Shown one piece after another: positions 14,265 to 25,800 of a stretch of 64,000 nucleotides of DNA (positions within the stretch are counted from its first letter, which is position 1; each line of letters opens with the position of its first letter). The stretch is from the NCBI GenBank assembly GCA_013398295.1, contig VZSF01009021.1:62001-126000 (forward strand). The letters are read 5' to 3'. The translations under genes were made by a program, and so were the position numbers. The notes under the pieces were generated by a model, which searched no databases, was not told where the DNA came from, and saw only the letters and a list, made by a program, of their open reading frames with translations. The DNA comes from Chionis minor (taxonomy: Eukaryota > Chordata > Aves > Charadriiformes > Chionididae).

Positions 14265-15017
14265 ACAGTTTGCAGGCATTAAAAAGGGACAACAAAAATC
14301 AGCACAAACAGTGGCTGGAAAGCTGCCCGGCAGAAAAGGACCTGGGGGTCCTGATAGACACCTGGCTGAATATGGACCTGCAGCGTGCCCAGGTGGCCAA
14401 GAAGGCCAGCAGCATCCTGGCCTGTGTCAGGAATAGTGTGTGGCCAGCAGGACTAGGGGAGTGATCGTCCCCCTGTCCTCAGCACTGGTGAGGCCGCACC
14501 TCAAGCACTGTGTTCAGTTTTGGGCACCCCACTACAAGAAAGACATTGAGGTGCTGGAGCGTGTCCAGAGAAGGGCAACGAAGCTGGTGAAGGGCCTGGA
14601 GCACAAGTCTTCTGAGGAGCAGCTGAGGGAACTGGGGTTGTTTAACCTGGAGACAAGGAGGCTGAGGGGAGACTTCATTGCTCTCCACAACTACCTGAGA
14701 GGAGGTTGTAGTGAGGTGGGGGTCGGTCTCTTCTCCCAAGCAACAAGCCATAGGACGAGAGGAAATGGCCTCTAGTTGTGCCTGGGGAGGTTTAGGATGG
14801 TTATTAGGAAAAATTTCTTCACCAACAGGGTTATCAAGCACTGGAACAGGCTGCCCAGGGAAGTGGTTGAACCACCATTCCTGGAGGTATTTAAAAGACA
14901 AGCAGATGTGGTGCTGAGAGACATGGTGTAGTGGTGGTATCAGCAGTGTTAGGTTGATGGTTGAACTTGATGATCTTAAAGGATGCTTCCAACCTAGACA
15001 ATTCTATGATTCTATGA
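14265..15017 (+). mobile_element. CR1 LINE fragment with decayed ORF2 C terminus
   Basis: This is the longest CR1 copy here. It encodes the end of the CR1 ORF2 polyprotein (reverse transcriptase side), recognisable from PAEKDLGVLID through [14 protein letters not shown] and [14 protein letters not shown] to [10 protein letters not shown] and RDMV. A frameshift lies at about 14440, where a short insertion after RNSV moves the frame. A premature TAG lies at 14773-14775, and the element's own stop is at 14929-14931. The 3' UTR ends in the CR1 octamer repeats attctatgattctatg at about 15001-15016. It is a dead, 5'-truncated copy, in sense orientation within TSPAN7 intron 1. Confidence 0.93.
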
Positions 15018-15484
15018 AACTGCTTGCAGGCCCATTCATGGACAAGAAACCTGTCCAAGTTTGTGGGGCTTGTTTTGGCAGTAGGAATTGATGAAAGGGG
15101 GTGGTCAGAGGTCTGCTTTAGGAGGGCAGGGTCTCTAGGTCGGGGGTCCCAGCAATGGCAGCGAGTGAGCAAAGCTCCCTGACACAGCTGGAAGGCTGGC
15201 CACTGCCAGCCCAGCCCTGGAAGTTGCTCCATGGGCTTCATTAATCCTGCCCCAAGAGCAGCAGGGTGTCCGCAGGACACCCCTCTGCCCCCTGCCTGCA
15301 GGGGGGGCTCCTGCCTTGCACTGCACCATGGAAGCAGAGCCATCATTAGCTGTTGGGCAAGGAGATGGTGTGGTACGTGACAGCTGGTAAATAATGAAAA
15401 TGGCTGAGCTATCAAGGCAGCCGTTCCCTGTGCATCCATCCTCCCATCAGCTGCCTCTGTGCATATTCAGACTCTGCACTTAGA

Positions 15485-15602
15485 ATCATGGAATCATAGA
15501 ATCCCTTGGGTTGGAAGAGACCTTCAAGATCATCGAGTCCAACCATAAACCTATGCCAAAACCACCCCTAGACCATGTCCCCATGTCCCTCACTTGAAAC
15601 CA
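15485..15602 (-). mobile_element. CR1 LINE fragment (short 3' end)
   Basis: It begins agaatcatggaatcatagaatccc, the reverse complement of the CR1 terminal repeats. It continues with gggttggaagagacc and gatcatcgagtccaacc, followed by accataaacctatgccaaaacc. Only about 118 bp of the 3' end is present. It abuts a run of 16 A at 15604-15619 on the + strand, at the element's truncated 5' side. It lies antisense to TSPAN7 in intron 1. Confidence 0.88.
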
Positions 15603-15603
15603 T

Positions 15604-15619
15604 TAAAAAAAAAAAAAAA
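15604..15619. repeat. A16 homopolymer
   Basis: A run of about 16 adenines adjoining the truncated end of the minus-strand CR1. CR1 elements do not have poly(A) tails and this is the wrong end for one, so it is simple-sequence DNA next to the insertion. Confidence 0.8.
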
Positions 15620-16115
15620 GACAATCCATGAAGTCAGAGATGCTTGAGGGAGGTGGTGAAAGCCAGGGCTGCCTTCATCCCATTGCGCTTGTTGCAGCTG
15701 GTGTTGTGTAAAACAGGGTCAAGACTCAGAGAGGCTGTTCTGACCCTTCTGCTCCATGGGGTTCCAGCCCTCCAAAGAGCAGCTACTGACAGTCTCCCAT
15801 AGGTCTGCACATATGGGCAGGATCTCTCCTGTAGTTGCTTTTTAGAAGCAAACCTTATTCTTTTTTTGCCTTTGCTAATGCTTGTTTTTCTGTGCCACTC
15901 CAGATGTCTCATCTGGGCCATCATAGGCTCTGCAGCTGCCAGTTCGTTTCTTCTGTGTCTGCTGAGGGGCTGGGGTGTGGTTGTGCCTCACTTTTAGCAC
16001 AGGCTGTAGTTGTCATACCATTGCCAGGAGAAGCTATAGCAATCATATCCATATATCTATCTGCCACTGTTTATCGTGATGAATTCCTAATCATTTTCCA
16101 TTCTGCCACTGAACT

Positions 16116-16440
16116 ATATGATCACTGGAGGGCTGGAGCACCTCTCCTATGAAGACAGGCTGAGAGAGTTGGGGTTGTTCAGCCTGGAAAAGAGAAGGCT
16201 TCAGGGAGACCTTATAGCAGCCTCCCAGTACCTAAAGGGGTCCCGCAGGAAAGCTGGAGAGGGACTTTTTACAAGGGCATGTGCTAAAGTTGTGGAGGTC
16301 CCAGCCCTGGAAGTTTTCAAGGCCAGGTTAGATGGGGCTTTGAGCAACCTGGTCTAGTGGAAGGTGTCCCTGCCCATGGCAGGGGGGTTGGAACTAGATG
16401 ATCTTTAAGGTCCCTTCCAACTCCAACCATTCTATGAATC
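16116..16440 (+). mobile_element. CR1 LINE fragment with in-frame deletion
   Basis: A continuous frame (16118-16357) encodes [19 protein letters not shown], then [16 protein letters not shown], and then jumps directly to [17 protein letters not shown] before the natural CR1 stop. Compared with the usual CR1 ORF2 end, the block that normally holds TRGNG and HWNRLPREV is missing in frame. The 3' UTR has gaactagatgatctttaagg and ends attctatgaatc. This subfamily differs from the 14.3-15.0 kb copy (ending ALSNLV rather than RDMV). Confidence 0.92.
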
Positions 16441-19400
16441 CATCATGGTCTGAAGGGAAATATTACAGTGGGAAGAGGGTGGGAAAGATTGGGGAAAGAC
16501 TGTGCGCTGCAAGAGGTGCTCCAAATTTCCTTTTAGACCTTTGAGATGTGAATGGACCTACATTGCCTATTGGGCCTGACCTCACAGGTCATGCTGGACA
16601 CAGAATTAGGCTGGCCTGGTGGTTTCAGGTCAAATGAAGGAATTGCTTTGTTAATCAGGTTCAACCATGCAGGGCTCATTTCCACAGCCTGATGGAGTGA
16701 GAGGTAAGGTAGGAGAAGATGTGTGTAGCACTGGTGAGCAGCAGGAGCTATCTGTATTCCTGCTGCCTTGTTTCAGGCCAGCACTATCCTCGTCTTCTGT
16801 CTGCCCTTGTCCCTCCTGCTTTTAAAAAACTGAACAAGAGGCCAGTACATTGATTGTTCCCTTGATTGCATGATGGAGCAGAGAGACAGGGATAAAAAGT
16901 GTGTCTTGAAAATAAGGAAACAAGGTTTGCCTTTGGGTGGAGGTAGGCATTAGTCATACCACTGCTCGTGCTCTGTTAAGTAAAGGTCGTGAAAAGGTTT
17001 GCAGGGAAGTCTTCTGGTTTTTCCTCTTCGTGAGCGAAATTCCAGCTGTAGTTGCTGCCACCCAAGGCGCAACTACAGCGTGTTTTTGTGGAAACATCCC
17101 ATCCCCTTTGCACAGTACCAGCTTGCTGAGGGTTTAGACCTCACCACAAACTGTGGGATTTCCTTAAACCCACATAAATCAGAGGTCTATTAAGAAACAG
17201 AAGGGGAATGAGCCACCGAGAGGCTTTGCTCCTTTTTTCCAAAGTCTGTGTGTACCATAAATTGGATAGGCCCCCCCTGAGACAGGGGGAAACCAAACTC
17301 TTAAAACCCTTAGTAAAAAGTTAGTAATTGTTTCAAACAGCCAACTGAAAATGCTTTTTATTACAAGGCCTCAGTTCTCTTTCAAATGTGAAGCTGCTTG
17401 TTCATTTTGGCAGTGAAGACTGCTTTTACGTCTCCCTGGGGACAGTGGTAAAACTTTCAGCAGTTCAGGCACAGAAACCAGCCCTTTGTTGAACTGGAGG
17501 CGAGAAACCAAAAGTTTTTCTGCGGATTTCCGAGTCCCCCACAGCTCGCTTTTGGACTTCGCTGATTAATCTGCACCCTCTGAAAAAGCTTTTGTTAGGG
17601 AGATGGGGGAGAAAGGTGAAGATAGTGTTGTGTGTGGATGGGACCAAACTCAGCGGAGGCGTTTGATGCCTATGGGTAGGTAAGCTACTTGGTGATTTTT
17701 TTTTTTGGCATTCAGCTGTTAGTTGGTGGGGTACAAGAGCAAGGAATCAGCACTTTTCACGAGGTTGCACTTGAAGATAGACAGAAGCTGGATTTATTCC
17801 TATTGTCACCTTGGGCGGGAAAGCAGAAATCCCTGCTAATCCTGTCCTGAAGGTGTGACAGAAATGCCGATGCCTGCCACAGCTGGTCAGGGGGAGCAGG
17901 GGACGCTTAGGGAGACAGAGGAACGTGATGTGTTTCCCTGGCAGTGCTGCACTCCAGTGTGCTCTGAGTGGGAGCTCGGGGGGGGTGGAAGTCTTCCTTT
18001 CAGCTCTGGGAGGTGTGAGGGAAGGAAGGGGATGAGCTGGGAAGTGTCAAAATTGCCAGGTGAGATTATTTTCTCTCTGATATAGAAAGGAACTCCTGTC
18101 TCCGAGGACATGTTAATTTGCTTTTGTCTGTCTGGTCTCCTCTCTGTATTCTCTCTTCGTGTGGTTTCTTTTCTTCCCCTGCATCCCTCCCTCTGTATGT
18201 TTCTTCAGAGCCTCTATTCTGTATCCTTCCTCCTGCTGGTATTTTCCTTAGCTGGCTCTGATTATTCAGCAGCTCTGCTGAAGGCAGTTGCCTCTCTGGA
18301 GAGGGAGAAATGCACCAGAGCAGCACTTGCTGCCACTGCCGCAGACAGAGGTCAAGCGAAGGACGGGCTCCTTTGCAGGCTTGTGCCGAGCAGCAGGGCG
18401 GTGGAAAGGGCACAGTGGGAAGACGGTGATGAGGGTGCACCCTGCATAGTCCCTTTTGAGCCAGCCCAGGTCAAAAAGCCAAAAAGCTGCTTTCCTTTTT
18501 ACCTTCAAGAAGGCCTTCCCTGAATTAATTCACATCAACCTGTATGAAAAGGAGCTGAAAGATCTTACAACGTAGCTCAGATGGGATTTTTTGGGGGGCA
18601 ACATAACTGTCAACAAGGATCCCCTCCACGAACAGCCGCAGGGCAAACCTGATGTAATAGTGTTGAATTTCAAGATTTCACGGCGGTATAAAGATGTTTG
18701 CAAGAGGAAACTTGGAAAGCAAACAAAATACTGCCAGGACACTTCTTCTGCTCCTGCCTCTCGGCAGTGGCCTGGAGGAGCTAGTAAGAATTTTTGGGTG
18801 AATTCAGGAAGCGTTTGCAGAGCTAGCACTCAGGACTGGCCCTTCGTGTCCCACCTTTGGCTGCGCTGTGGGAATGTGTCACAGATGTACAGTCTTGAAG
18901 CAGATGTGTCAGCACGAGGTGATGATCAGCAGATGGTGCAGGTGTCATCCCTGTTGTGGCCACCGCTCGATGTCAGTGTATGGCACACCATGGGCTTCCC
19001 CCACATCCCTGCTGGTGTGCTGGGAGCCTGGGTGCCCCAGCTACCCTGTGGCATGTTGGCCCCTGCTTGCACATCTCAGGAAAGCGGCTGGGCTCTCCCA
19101 GGGCCCACTGGTGTCCTCCCACCCCGTGTCAGGAGGGAAAGCATCTGCACATCCAGGAGCTCACTTGCTGTATAGCCTGGGGAGTCGGGGGAGGCTCACT
19201 TGCCAGAGTAATGCACTGCAAGAGATGCTCGTGTTGCTGAAACTTTGGCGTTAAGAAGGATGGGACGTCAAGCAGTAGGTTTTTGTGGTTTGGGCAGTTT
19301 TTGTGGCAAAACTCAGGAGGTGTGAGGTGGCACTGGTTATTGTTGGCTTTTGGTAAGAGTGATGGAGTTGGCCACCTCTCTCAGTGTGCTGTAGGAGCAG

Positions 19401-19672
19401 ACTGTTCCAGCATGCAGAACACTGCATCCTCCCTTGGCAATCATCGGCTTTGCGGTGATTAGTCCTAGATGGTTGTCCTCCAGTGGCAGTCTTAACCTAA
19501 CATCTGCAGATGCTGGAAACTAATTTTCTCTGTCCAACCCTCTGGAGACAGTAGAAGTCCTGAGGCTTCCTTCTGCCAACACGACAGCACCAATGAATCT
19601 CTTCAGGATCACGGTGTATTACATTTGGATGCCTTTCCTGGTAGCTGCTGACAGTCTTCTCTTGTTTTGCAG
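16441..19672 (+). other. TSPAN7: TSPAN7 intron 1, 3' portion
   Basis: About 3.2 kb from the last CR1 to the exon 2 acceptor. I recognise no element or gene here. The longest open frame (18591-19175, 194 codons, + strand) has no family resemblance and lies wholly in an intron. A pyrimidine tract with gttttgcag marks the acceptor at 19671-19672. Confidence 0.75.
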
Positions 19673-19861
19673 ATCACAGGCGTTATCCTTCTTGCAGTTG
19701 GCGTCTGGGGCAAGCTCACCCTTGGCACGTACATCTCTCTCATTGCTGAGAATTCCACCAATGCTCCCTACGTGCTCATCGGGACGGGTACCACAATCAT
19801 TGTCTTTGGTCTTTTTGGCTGCTTTGCCACTTGTCGTGGCAGCCCATGGATGCTGAAACTG
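19673..19861 (+). CDS. TSPAN7: TSPAN7 coding exon 2 (residues ~28-90)
   Basis: The exon starts after the acceptor cttgttttgcag and ends at the donor CTG|gtaagc, giving exactly 63 codons. It encodes the outer half of TM1 (ITGVILLAVGVW), the small extracellular loop with an N-glycosylation sequon N-S-T near residue 54, TM2 (about residues 58-78, containing FGLFGCF) and the short cytoplasmic loop with CRGSPWMLKL. Cysteines near the membrane faces are typical tetraspanin palmitoylation positions. The reading frame entering from exon 1 must be phase 0, because the first codon is ATC (Ile) directly after the acceptor. Confidence 0.97.
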
Positions 19862-22800
19862 GTAAGCGTGCCAAAGTGCCTTAAGCAAGAGGGAAAGAGG
19901 TTTTGTTGATGTATTGGGATTCCTTCCAGCCCCTGCCAAGCTTCACCAGATGTTAATGTGTGTTTTTAGGCACACAAGCTAGATTTTATTGATCTTAATG
20001 TTCAACACGTGTGTCTTTTGGACAAAGAAGGGGGAAAAAAATCTTTGCCAAAACCAGTTGTTGATTGAGTATGAATGAATTTTGCTACCACACTGCATAC
20101 AGGCCCATGTGTGGTTGGGAGCAGGGTGAAATGCTGCTGATGAATTACTCTGTGAGTAATTCTACAATTGTTCTGCTTTTCTGTGAGACAGACAGATAGG
20201 TATATTGACAATCTTTAAAGCGTCCAAAGCATCATAAATGTGAAATTCATTTGAAGTCTGTTTTAAAGGGGTCATTTTAACACTCTGATGTGAAATTTGT
20301 GGCAAAAAAGGTCGGTACCTTCTAAAAGCACACCAGACTTTCTTTTGCTCCTAACATTCACTAGAATAAAACAAGTCAACCCCAGAAAACAAAGGTCTGT
20401 ATGGTATGTTTGTCCTCATTTCAAAAGCAGAATGGACTCGATGTACACTAAACAGAGGTACAGCAGCTGTCTCTCAGTCCGATTTAACCTCTCTCCCTGT
20501 AAGTCTCTCTGTCCTGAGTTTTCCAGCCCGCCTTAAAATGCAAAGCAACTATAGGTTAAGCAAACCTATATGATAAACCGTGATTCTAGGAATATTCAGG
20601 AGCAAAATCCTGCGTGTAATGATTTGAAGGGTCGAAATAGCGCTTATGAAGCACTGAGATAGTGGAAAAGGGCTTGACACTACAATGCATCTCTTGCTAC
20701 AATATTTTGGGGCTGATTTTCTGAGGAGATGGGACAAGTCTTACCCAGTTTGAACTGGATTTTAAAAAAGGACATCTTAAAGAGAGTTAATTTCCTCAAT
20801 TGATGGCACAGTAGGGGAGAGGTAGCAACTGCAGATCGATCAGCAGGTACATATGCTGGTGGCCAACTGGCATGTAACTAATGCTGTCGTAGGCAAACTG
20901 CTGCTATCTCTTGCTGGTGATGTGCTGTCAGGGCACATGTAGAGGCTTGTTGGAGTTACTGCAGTCCAGATGGGAAAGGGATAAAGGTGAAAGAAGACCT
21001 AAATCCATAGGAATTCAGGCTCTGCTAGTTGCTCTGCAAGTAAGTTTTATAAAGGTATGCCACTCACAGTGGCATGTGCTGTTCCAAGCATATGGTTTTG
21101 TTTTCATTGTACACATAAGAAATATTTTAAAAAACTGTCTTTCTCTCCTCAACAGAATGCAGGCAGTGATTTGACAGCTACATTAATTGTAGAGAATGAT
21201 TTTTCTGCTTCTCCCTTCACTGTTGTCCTCCCTTCCCCAACAGTCTTTCATTAAAAATAACTTTGCATCTTTCCGCTAAATCCTGCTAGGACTGAATTTA
21301 ATTTAAAATGTTTCCCTTTTTAATTAGCTGCTATTTAGCACATGGAGAAAAACGGTAATTTTCCCTCCAAAAGATTAAGCCCCAACTTCAAATTTTATCA
21401 TGCCACTTTGCATTTTTTTCTTTACCTTCTTTATTTCTGCTTACAGGTAATTTTAATAGTTTGTGAGCATCTACACTGAAAGTGCTGTTTTCAAGGTTTA
21501 TTTAGCTCCAGATCCAAATGCTGCTCCTAAAGCCAAGCACGGGCCTTGTCTCAGCAAAGTACTTGAGGCATCTGTCTAGTATTACCCTGAGAATATTTCC
21601 AGTGAAGTCAGTGGTTCAGTTCATTCAGTGGAGAAACTTCAGGAATCAGGCAGCAAATCCCAGTCTAGCAGTGAGATAGACAAACACAAACCAAAACACC
21701 TGGAGAAGCCTATTTGCTTTAGCAGAGTGCCATGCAAACATAGAGGGTCTGTTTGTATTCCTTAGTGCAAGATCAAAACCTGAGTGACTTGGATCCATCT
21801 CTGGCATGTGAGTGTGTTTTAATTTATATGAGAACGCTAAAAAATGGTGGAACAGAAATGTCAGAAAAGCCAGTAATTAGACAAAACGTACCATTTGTGA
21901 GTTGTATAATATATTCAGGCAACAACCTGTGTATTGCCTCCAAAAGACTTTTGGTTTATTAACAGCTTTAAAGGGTGTCTAGAGCGGAAAGTTAGAGTTT
22001 TATGTGATAACTGAGCCGTGTCTGTGCTGAGACAAAAGCCTGTCACATTCTGATTTCTCTTGCCTCCTTCCTTTTCAGTATGCCATGTTCTTGTCCCTGG
22101 TGTTCCTGGCTGAGCTAGTGGCTGGCATTTCAGGGTTTGTGTTTCGCCACGAGGTAAGTGGAAATGTGCTGAGTTTGCATATGGCAGCGCCTCCCCGGGC
22201 AGCAGCTGCCGAGCTCTCTGGAGTGTGGAGAATGTGTAGGTTGCTGAGCTCGGTGGCCCCGTTCGCATCTCCAGGGATGTGGCTGATGTGCAACAATAAC
22301 ATGCACAGCTCTTAAAAACTGATGCGATTCCAAATGAAGGGATTTAGCCAAAGCTCTTGGCCTCAGCTGCCTGATAATTTACTCTGGAGCTATCGATTTT
22401 TTGTGTGTCCATCATGTAAGATCTTCTTACTCTTTTACATATGCTGAGGGCTGCAAAATAGTTTAAATACTTTTCTTAAGCACAGCTTCTCAGCCAGGCA
22501 AGCACTTGTTTATGAAAGGCAGAGAGTACTTCTGCATCAGACTGGACTCTATGTTTTGTAAATCTTTTTCTTTTTTGTAGGGGGAGGGAGTGGGATGGGA
22601 TTTTTTTTCTATACTGAGAATAAGGAGAGATTAGAAATCAAGTGAGGCAGGAAACTGGGACAGGAAGAAGCTTTAAAAAAGGATGACACTCTAGATTTGT
22701 AGCAGCACTTCTGCTTTATCCACTGTAATCAGGTCTATGTCTGGCTTTAAGTCCACGGACCTACATGCCGTTAGTGCTGAACCAGGACAACCCCAGAGAC

Positions 22801-25800
22801 CCTTCTTGTCTCTTCTCTTTGTATTAAGTGGTTTTCTAGTCTCCTTCTTTTGACATGAGATTTCCCTTGCTGTAGGCTTTGCTGATGTCTACCCTTGCAA
22901 GTGGTGGATAGTTTTGAATTTGATCCTGAAATACCTGTCCATCTGCTGAGGGGTGCCATTTCATCTGGCCTAACCTGCGGCAGCCTCAGCGTCAGGCTGC
23001 TGCCCCCTTTTGAGAGAGGCAGTCTCTTGTGAAGGCCACAGCCATGTGGGTTGCGCATGTCATCTGCTACCCAACCCCTTTACCAGCCAGTCAAAGTGCC
23101 TGTCCAGCTGATGTGCCTGACCTTCTCCAGCTGAGAGACCTCTTGTTCTCAAACGCCTTCACTGCTAGGGATGAGGGCTGCCACCTGGTCAGGGGATTCA
23201 GGTCTTCTTTTGTTGCCACTGGCTTCTGTCACCAAGGAGTTTGCACGAGCTCTGGCTCTCACCAGGCATCTGAGCAAAAAAGCACGCAGCCTTCTTCAGA
23301 CATAGTGCTGGAATGAAGTGTTTGGGGAAAAAGCATCAAAGGATGTCTTTCTTTTAGGTTAAGTCACTTTTTACTTTTTAAAACGTAGCAGTCTGCTGGG
23401 GTAGTTTTCTTTCTACGTCTGATAGACCCCACTTGAAAAATGGCATGACTGACTACTGACAGTTAAGAGGGAACTCTGCCAGCTCTGAAAACACATTTAA
23501 AAACGAGTGGGAAGGGCTAGTTTGGGTACCTTGTTAGGTTTGGAAATGCATTTGCTTCCTGCAAAAACCACTTTAGATGTTATGCATTTCATTGCTCATA
23601 TGTGGGCTGTTTTTTTCCTCATCCCCATAGATCAAGGATACTTTCCTTAGGACATATACTGAAGCAATCCAGAATTACAACAAGAACGATGAGCGGAGCC
23701 ATGCAGTGGATAACGTACAGGAAAGTGTAAGTCTGAAATGGGGTATTAAAAATTAATAACAAAAGAGAGACAAAGCATACATTCAGATTTGATCACAGAA
23801 CATGAAATGTGTATGGCTCAATCTGCAGGCTGTATATTGCAAGCAAAATCAGAGGCTGGCAAAACTGACCTAAAGAAAAAGTATTTCCACTGGTATCCTT
23901 GTCCAAGATGGCTAAGTTTTAATTAACAAGTTATCTAATAAAGACAGGTCCTGTCCTATTTGCCTGTTGTTGGTCCCAGATCTTGAATTAGGTTTAGGAG
24001 CAAGTTTTATCCCTTAAGGTGTTCTTAAGGGAATCTGTCAGTAGGATTATGAAATGTTGTAAATTTAAGCTGGATGAGACAGAATTTTGTAATCTAGCAT
24101 CCTTTATCACTGATAAACTGCAGCAGTTCTCTTCACAAGTACAGTGAGAGGCTTGTGAAGGAGACCTGCTGAGTTAAGGGGAGAAACGGAGTATATTTTC
24201 CCCACAGGAAAGGGAGGTGGACCAATGTGCTACTGAGGTGGGCAATAAAAGCTGTTCTCCAGCCATGCTGGAGGGATGGATTAGGTGCTTGATGAAAAAG
24301 CCCTTCTGACCCACAGGGTGTGGTGGCAGGGCAATGGGAGGTTGCCTTTCCTTCCAGCAGGGCACAGCGCACAAGCAAATCCACAGCATGGCCAGAATAG
24401 TCACAGGTGGCAACCACAAGGGACCAAGTCCACCGACTACAACAAAGTGATAACATTCATGTTTACATTCCCACAGGAAGCTATGCCATAGCAAGAAGCT
24501 ATCGTCATAGCTCCCAATACATGCTGTGAGCCATTGTGCTCTTTGTATGATTATAACTTGCTGAATGGCTGAAATTTTAATGTAATTGTATTAATGACTT
24601 CTAGATCTTCTTTAGAAATTACAACTGTTACGTAGGGCCCCTCAGCGTGTTTCCAACTGTGGCTCTAACCTAGCATCTTAGCTTAGATTACTGTGCTGAC
24701 CCAAACTGAGTGTATTCTGCTGTCAAATTGCCTGTTTGCCTAATGTTAACCCTTAGTTTGAATTTCTGATTCCTTGGAGTTGGCTAGACTAAATTGTTTT
24801 CAGTAACTATCTGATGTTTCTGTTGTAGCAAAACGTTCATTTAACTTGTAACTCTGTTTTTACAAGAACTGCATTTATAGGCCCTTTTCATGCAGGGAGT
24901 TCAGCACATACTCCGTATCTTTTAGTGACTGTCTTCTAGCTTAACATGTAGAGCAGAACATCCTTCCAAACTTATGGGTTTTCAGCTGATTTCGTATACA
25001 CGCTCTATGAACATATGGTCTCCTTCTATTCATGGCTCAGTGAATTTCCCTAGAAATTATTTTGGTGAGTTAGGGAGGCTTGCTTAACCTTAGCAATTTG
25101 TACTAGTTTGATCCTGTTACATGTAATTCTGTGTAATGCTTTGGGGGTTTTAAGTCATTTTTTTGACGGCATTGTGAGGCTCTGTCTTGAATTTCCAGGA
25201 TTGTCTTTAATCAAATAAATAAATAATCAAAGGTGACAAACACATGAAAAAAAATTCCAACAGACCTTCAACTAAAAAAGATGGCTGTATGGCTTAACCT
25301 GTGTCAAATGTTGCAAGTAATAATTCTGCTCATAAAATACCTTTTTCTTAGTAGGTAGTCTGCTCCCATCTTCTGTAAATGACATTCCTTATACTTTTAT
25401 GATAAATGGGGCAAGGTGTGGTATCTGCCTTTCAAAACTGGAGATAATCTGCCTGTATTTCGATCGTGAGTTTATGAAGTGGTCAGTGATGACGCTGTAC
25501 TAGTTTTAACTCTGATTTATTTGTTTTGCATTTTTAAAAATCTGCTTGTTATTCCTCATAGCTGAGCTGCTGCGGCATTCAGAGCTACACCAATTGGAGC
25601 ACCAGCCCTTACTTCTTCAAACACGGCATCCCTACAAGCTGTTGCATGAACTCCAGTGACTGTAACACTCAGGATCTGCGCAACATGACCGTGGCTGCCA
25701 CTAAAGTAAACCAGAAGGTACCAGTAACCTTGTGCCAGGGGCGGTTGTTACGAAACCATCCAGTACATCAGTGGAGCATATGGCTGTTTACAATCACATT

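Noticed and set aside
13936..14464. Frames of 166 and 137 codons running into the CR1
   Set aside because: Only the last part of the 137-codon frame matches CR1 ORF2; the rest is translation of the CpG-rich block.
18591..19175. 194-codon + frame just before exon 2
   Set aside because: Lies wholly in intron 1, unlike any known protein, and not joined by splice signals to the TSPAN7 frame.
1..19672. TSPAN7 exon 1 or its promoter
   Set aside because: I looked for the conserved short N-terminal exon ending Phe-Trp before a donor and did not find it, so it is placed upstream of the window.
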